Of a stretch of DNA of 12,154 nucleotides, positions 8,428 to 12,154 are shown in pieces (position 1 is the stretch's first letter; the number at the start of each line of letters is the position of its first letter). Source of the DNA: Entrophospora sp. SA101 (Eukaryota; Glomeromycota; Glomeromycetes; Entrophosporales; Entrophosporaceae). The position numbers and the translations under genes were made by a program. Below the pieces are notes generated by a model. The model was not told the DNA's origin. It was given only the letters and a program-made list of their open reading frames with translations, and searched no databases. The DNA lies in NCBI GenBank assembly GCA_958430865.1, contig CAUDNR010000616.1, positions 15,944 through 28,097 on the forward strand. Direction: 5' to 3'.

Positions 8428-10123
8428 ATGGAATTTCCAACTCAAGGGAATCAATGTTCATTTAATACTTGCAAACAACTTGGTAAATTAAACTCAAACT
8501 ATTAATTTATATTCACAATTGTTAACCTGTAAAAAAAAATTAATAATAAATTATTAATAATAATTTGTCAAAGAGATTTCTTACCATTTTTATGTGCTAG
8601 TTGTAAATTAAAATATTGGTTTGTATTTTTATTGATTCAAATATACATATATATTTTTTTTTAAATTAAATAAATAAGCAAATATTATCAAAAAAAAAAA
8701 AAAATAAAGTTTGGATCATAGATATCCAGATTCTCATCAATGTTCACATTGGGAAATTGACAAAAAGGTAAGCTGATATATATAATATTTATTATTGTGA
8801 AAATTTATTTTTTACTTATTACATATAACAAATAGAACGCAGAAGTATGCTTGAAATGTTCCAGAATGATTCTAATTCCACAAGGCAAATCTAACAAAGA
8901 AATTGTATATATCATTGGTAATGATTATATTTTTATAGCATTTAAGTGTACATGTTTTTAATCAAACAAGAGCTTTGATTTAAATTTAGTTAGAGGAGCA
9001 TCACTCATCAATCTGTACTCTGCATCTACTTTCTACTTCTGAATTATTATCCAAACAACAATGCAAACTCATTGAATGTACTAACAATGGTGATGGTTCA
9101 TTGGTTTATGTGATTTGTGATGGATGTGGAAATAATTTTTGTTTAAAGTAGGTAAAGCAAGTAAATAATTTACAAGCGAAAGAAGAAGGCAAATGTTTTA
9201 TTTTATTAATATTTTTTTATTTTTCAAATAAATATATTAAAGACATCGTCACCCATTGGCTCATAATTGTTCTTCATTGAATGCTAACTCTGAGAAAAAA
9301 GCAAAAAGGCGTGCTTTTGCAGAAGAGATGATAAAAAAATATATTAAAACCCCTGGTAATGATATTAAAAGTAGTGATAGATCTTTTGGGGGAAATGATG
9401 ATACAAAAACATTGTCAACAACAAAAAAAACAACTAGTAGCATCAACAGTAGCAACAATAATAATAATAGTGGTGTTAGTAATTCAATAACAAAAAAGAA
9501 GGGTAATAAAAAGGTTGAATTAATGTTAATGAAATCTAAAGCCCAAGTAATTATAAATATAGATATGTTTATTTCTTATGATAAAAAAAGGTTTATATAC
9601 TAAGAAAGCATTAAATCATAATAAATATTTAGGGTAATTCCTCAATACCAATGACAGATAGATTATATCTTTTGGTTAATTTTCCAAGTGATTCGAATTT
9701 AGCTTCAAAGCCTTTATTCTTCAATAAGGTAATTTAATTGTAATTTCTTTTTTCACATGCCAGAAAAAATCATAATAATAAAATCTAAATTTAATTTATC
9801 TGAAAGGATTGGTCAGTTGGAAAAGTTCTTGATCAGATTGCAATAATTGGTAAAATCAATAATAACAACAATCATATTTCAATGAATGATCCAAAAGTAA
9901 GCAATTTATATTTATATATTATATTTATATTATTATATTTACATTTATATTTATTTTTATATTTATTTTCCAGAGATTGGTGTTAATAAACAAAAAATCA
10001 AATTTAACCTTAGAATCAAACAAAAAATTAGAAAATGTTGTTGAGAATTGTGATGATGTGGTTTTGGAAAAATTAGGAAATTTAAATGAATTATTGATTT
10101 ATCCAACCAACAATGTATCGTAA
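8428..10123 (+). CDS. AN1 zinc-finger protein, ZFAND1/ZFAND2 (Cuz1-like) family
   Basis: Nine exons join in frame to about 340 residues: 8428-8482, 8576-8618, 8710-8767, 8836-8904, 8990-9147, 9243-9546, 9633-9728, 9807-9896 and 9974-10123 (TAA). The start MEFP matches the usual start of animal ZFAND2. AN1 finger 1 spans residues 10-44 (C10, C15, C25, C28, C33, H36, H42, C44; KQLDFLPF core). A C2HC site follows at C57, C60, H79 and C84. AN1 finger 2 spans 100-137 (C100, C105, C118, C121, C126, H129, H135, C137; CLKHRHPLAHNC). A basic KKAKRR lies at 146-151 and an N-rich linker at about 199-203. From about 228 the protein resembles the ubiquitin-like end of ZFAND1/Cuz1 (DRLYLLVNF, KPLFF, DWSVGKVLDQ). 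Family members bind Cdc48/p97 and the 26S proteasome and help clear damaged proteins and stress granules, notably under arsenite. They act in the cytosol and nucleus. The whole frame is intact, including an A8 run in exon 6. An alternative junction between exons 4 and 5 (8917/8994) adds three residues. Confidence 0.9.
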
Positions 10124-10127
10124 TAAA
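10122..10127 (+). terminator. AATAAA poly(A)-signal-like hexamer
   Basis: AATAAA overlaps the TAA stop of the AN1 gene (stop 10121-10123). It could serve as the polyadenylation signal with a very short 3' untranslated region, but such hexamers are common by chance in DNA this A/T-rich. Confidence 0.3.
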
Positions 10128-10643
10128 TATTCTTTGATTCATTACATTATCACTGCATATGCTCATTCAATATAGTACCCTTTTTTTAAATTGTTGTGTG
10201 ACAAAGTGAACATTCTGTTCAAAAAAATTTTTTATTAGTATTAGTGGTGGAATTTTGCTAAAATTTAGAAATACTTTGCTTGATTCCATGTTATATTACA
10301 GCACAATCAATTGGTTGTAGTAACAATTGGTCAGCTTCAAAATACTAAAAAAAAAATTTCATGTTGCTTTAAGGGTGCTGACACATATTAACTAATAGCT
10401 TACCCCCATCCCAGAGACATTTTGATCACGTGTAGGTATCAACAAAGCACAAGTGAATTAATTTTATTTAATAAATAAATCAAACATTTTAAAAGCAACA
10501 TTGGAGTAAAAAAATTTTCCTTTATAATATATTATGATCTCTTGAAAATTCCTGGGTATGATTTGCATTGACTATTTCTTGACCAAACAACCTATTTGGT
10601 TCCGAGTGTATAATAACTCTTACTTATTTGAAAATTACAAACA
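10128..10643. other. Spacer without recognisable gene
   Basis: No protein-like frame is seen on either strand. The stretch contains several A/T homopolymers and one less A/T-rich island around 10370-10440 (GGGTGCTGACACA, CCCCCATCCCAGAGACA, CACGTG) with no feature I can name. Confidence 0.4.
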
Positions 10644-10751
10644 ATGCATCCTGTTAAAGGAAAATCTAAAGAACAAAACTTGAGGATTCTTGATGATTTC
10701 TCTCTTCTCAATCACAACCAAATTGACCTCTTTTTGACAAAATATATTTAA
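10644..10751 (+). CDS. Very short open frame (35 codons), doubtful
   Basis: An ATG at 10644 opens 35 codons to TAA at 10749-10751. The product includes MHPVKGKSKEQNLRIL and LLNHNQIDLFLTKYI. The composition is protein-like and hydrophilic, while the opposite strand is full of stops. There is no domain, splice context or neighbour to support it. It could be a fragment of a transposon ORF or chance. Confidence 0.15.
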   Translation: MHPVKGKSKEQNLRILDDFSLLNHNQIDLFLTKYI

Positions 10752-10827
10752 GGAAATGTATATCAGATAAAGAATGATCAATTATAGCATTTATGTATAT
10801 GAGAATGTGAGAATTTTATAAATATTA

Positions 10828-10945
10828 CAGTCGACCCCCTAAATGCATCCCCATAAATGCACACCATCTCTAAATGCATGCACGGTTCCCAACTATATAA
10901 AATCATCCTCCCTAAATGCACGCCCGTGAATTTCACGTGATTTTA
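10828..10945. mobile_element. Pogo-like terminal repeat, single end
   Basis: The sequence begins TA|CAGTCGACCCCCTAAATGC. The TA dinucleotide followed by CAGTCGA(C/A)CC is the usual border of pogo/Tigger-type elements (family knowledge). The word (C)TAAATGCA recurs at about 10839, 10853, 10872 and 10913, in C-rich surroundings that stand out from the A/T-rich flanks. No second end (the reverse complement, ending GGTCGACTG-TA) and no DDE transposase are present in the window, so this is a truncated copy or a solo end. The internal boundary is uncertain; I placed it where the repeated words stop. Confidence 0.45.
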
Positions 10946-11526
10946 TGTATAACATTAATTTGGGTTTGACTTAATTCCCAAAATCTCAATTCTTGACTCA
11001 ATTACCTATATGTTTTTCATATGACTCAATTAATTGCACCCAATTGAGCATGTTAGCCAAAGTTGGCTCTCTTAATAAATGATCATCACTGAATTTGAAA
11101 TAAGGTTACTTGCTGAAACCTCTTAATGACTGACAAAACTCTGAAAAAACTAATGAACAATTAGTGTACACCTTGTCAAAACTCTGATGATTGACATAAC
11201 CCCCAAATACGAAACTCTGCCAAAACCAAAACTCTAATAAACAATTAATGTGTAACTTGTTGGAACTCTGTCGATTGATTTCTGGAGGAGTTTCGTCCAC
11301 AACCTTAATCTGAAATGGCGAATTAATTTACAAAGATGCTGAAATTAATTTTATTAGTTGCCAAATTATATCTGAAAAGAATATTGTAAATCTAAAATTG
11401 CTTGCCAAAATTGATTTTTTAAAAAACCATTTTGGCTAACATTCTTATCAACCTATTTTATACAAGTTTGGAAACTGTCCATATAATGAAAAGCAAATGA
11501 GTTAATTCTCTTGAAAAATATATTAA
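10946..11526. other. Spacer with TGACTCAATT words and a diverged duplication
   Basis: TGACTTAATT or TGACTCAATT occurs at about 10967, 10994 and 11022. A duplicated block at 11135-11279 is listed separately. Near 11400-11440 GCCAAAATTG and CCATTTTGGC form a loose inverted pair. No reading frame with protein-like composition was found. Confidence 0.4.
11135..11279. repeat. Imperfect direct duplication of ~55 bp
   Basis: Copy 1 (11135-11195) and copy 2 (11228-11279) share in order AAAACTCT, then AATAAACAATTA or AATGAACAATTA, GTGTA, CTTGT, AACTCTG and GATTGA. The copies differ by several substitutions and short indels, which suggests an old tandem duplication. No coding role is visible. Confidence 0.6.
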
Positions 11527-11720
11527 CCTAAAAAAAATAAGAAAAATAAAAATAAAAATTTGGCTGTTAACACAGAAAAATCTAACAGTAATGGTTCAAT
11601 TCAAGAACAGTTCTCACCAATTACTCCTGCCACCACCGAAAACAGCGAACTTGAAAACGTTAACAAAAACCCTTACATGGAGGTAATTTATAAAAGATTA
11701 AGAGCTATGAGAAAGCGCAT
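11527..11720 (+). pseudogene. Orphan exon, possibly N-terminal part of a YAG7-like protein
   Basis: The + strand frame is open from 11527. It reads EKSNSNGSIQEQFSPITPAT, then NPYMEVIYKRLRAMRKRM, and meets a good donor (GTATGT) at 11721. The codons here are richer in C than the surroundings, and the first part is disordered S/T/N-rich sequence. The NPY-(x)-KR-(x)-R-KR(M/L) block resembles the start of fungal YAG7-type proteins (a moderate match, from memory of the family). No in-frame ATG lies near the start. A CTGTTAACACAG acceptor ends at 11574, so the true exon may begin there with the first exon missing. After the donor, the best acceptor (11764) leads to a stop within nine codons. The 3' part is therefore absent or the gene is broken. 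Confidence 0.4.
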
Positions 11721-11729
11721 GGTATGTTA

Positions 11730-12060
11730 TTATATTTCTTTTATATATATATGTTCTATTTCAGCAGTTTGATTTAATCGTGCAGCTGCTATAGTATCGG
11801 TTACATCATCAGTTGCTAGCCGAACACTTTCTTGAACAGTTTGATTTTGTGAAGTTTCTTCGATTGATGTTTCTATTTCTGGTTGGATTTGCAATTTTTC
11901 ATCTATTGGAATTAATAATCGTTAAGATTTCATTTTATTAGTAAACAACCGTATAATATAAAATAAAATTATTGTACCTTGATCTAAATCACTTTTATTG
12001 ATATTAGATGTACTATTATTATCTTTGAAAGTGAAAATTTTAAATTAGTATATCGATAAT

Positions 12061-12100
<40 letters not shown>

Positions 12101-12154
12101 GATAGATAACAAACCAGCAGTATTTTCTGTTTCTTTGTTGATGATGACAACTTC
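11730..12154 (-). CDS. 3' end of an unknown gene entering from the right edge
   Basis: Three - strand exons join in phase: 12154-12115 (EVVIINKETENTA), 12022-11978 (NNSTSNINKSDLDQ) and 11902-11730 (from EKLQIQPEIETSIEETSQ to a TAA at 11730). The introns are 92 nt (12114-12023, GTTTGT...AAAG) and 75 nt (11977-11903, GTACAA...ATAG). The visible 85 residues are acidic and T/S/N/Q-rich at first. They end in a more regular segment, RLATDDVTDTIAAARLNQTA, that could be helical. No domain is recognised and the 5' part lies outside the window. The last codons overlap the intron that the + strand orphan exon would need, so the two cannot both be ordinary full genes unless they overlap tail to tail. Confidence 0.5.
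12061..12100. repeat. (TA)n(TG)11(TA)n microsatellite in an intron
   Basis: Eleven TG units at 12069-12090 are flanked by TA runs on both sides. The tract lies inside the 92-nt intron of the - strand partial gene and makes up a large share of it. Confidence 0.9.

Noticed and set aside
9963..10166. - strand 67-codon frame
   Set aside because: It is antisense to the last exon of the intact AN1 gene.
11106..11300. - strand 64-codon frame
   Set aside because: It lies across the diverged duplication and its repeated FWFWQS/CSLVFSEFCQS pieces follow the DNA repeat rather than protein constraint.
1..12154. tRNA or rRNA genes
   Set aside because: I looked for GGTTCGAATCC-type T-loops and their complements and for rRNA-like G+C-richer blocks and found none. 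A covariance-model scan would settle it.

Overview
The window looks like eukaryotic nuclear DNA from a very A+T-rich fungus. An arbuscular mycorrhizal fungus (Glomeromycotina, Rhizophagus-like) fits best. The reasons are short GT-AG introns of about 70-95 nt, strong A/T codon bias, long A/T-only spacers, and relics of hAT-type and possibly pogo-type transposons. This placement is inference, since no rRNA or species-specific marker is present.

Only one gene is clearly intact. It lies on the + strand at 8428-10123 and has nine exons that join without a break into a protein of about 340 residues. That protein has two AN1 zinc fingers, a C2HC zinc site between them, and a C-terminal ubiquitin-like region. 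It belongs to the ZFAND1/ZFAND2 (Cuz1/AIRAP) group of proteasome- and Cdc48-linked stress proteins. A cysteine-rich, frameshifted gene of unknown family (7407-8296, - strand) lies head to head with it across 131 bp.

The left part is mostly decayed material. At 825-908, 1303-1446 and 1493-1636 (- strand) there are short protein-like relics; the last is a BED-type zinc finger typical of hAT transposases. At 2488-3656 (- strand) a multi-exon gene of unknown function can be followed through several frameshifts. From 4208 to 5236 there are two diverged direct repeats, an LTR-like stretch and a CCTTGA hexamer array. A short orphan reading frame sits at 5813-6091 (+). An array of about eight 19-bp palindromic units lies at 7045-7205.

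The right part (10124-12154) holds a pogo-like terminal repeat (10828-10945), a diverged duplication near 11135-11279, a 5'-incomplete + strand exon that may come from a YAG7-like gene (11527-11720), and the last three exons of a - strand gene that enters from beyond the right edge (11730-12154). These two genes converge and would overlap.

I see no gene cluster that works together as a system, and no convincing evidence of an undescribed system. The most interesting item is the domain combination of the AN1 protein. Next come the palindromic array and the pattern of homopolymer-associated frameshifts in the two - strand genes.
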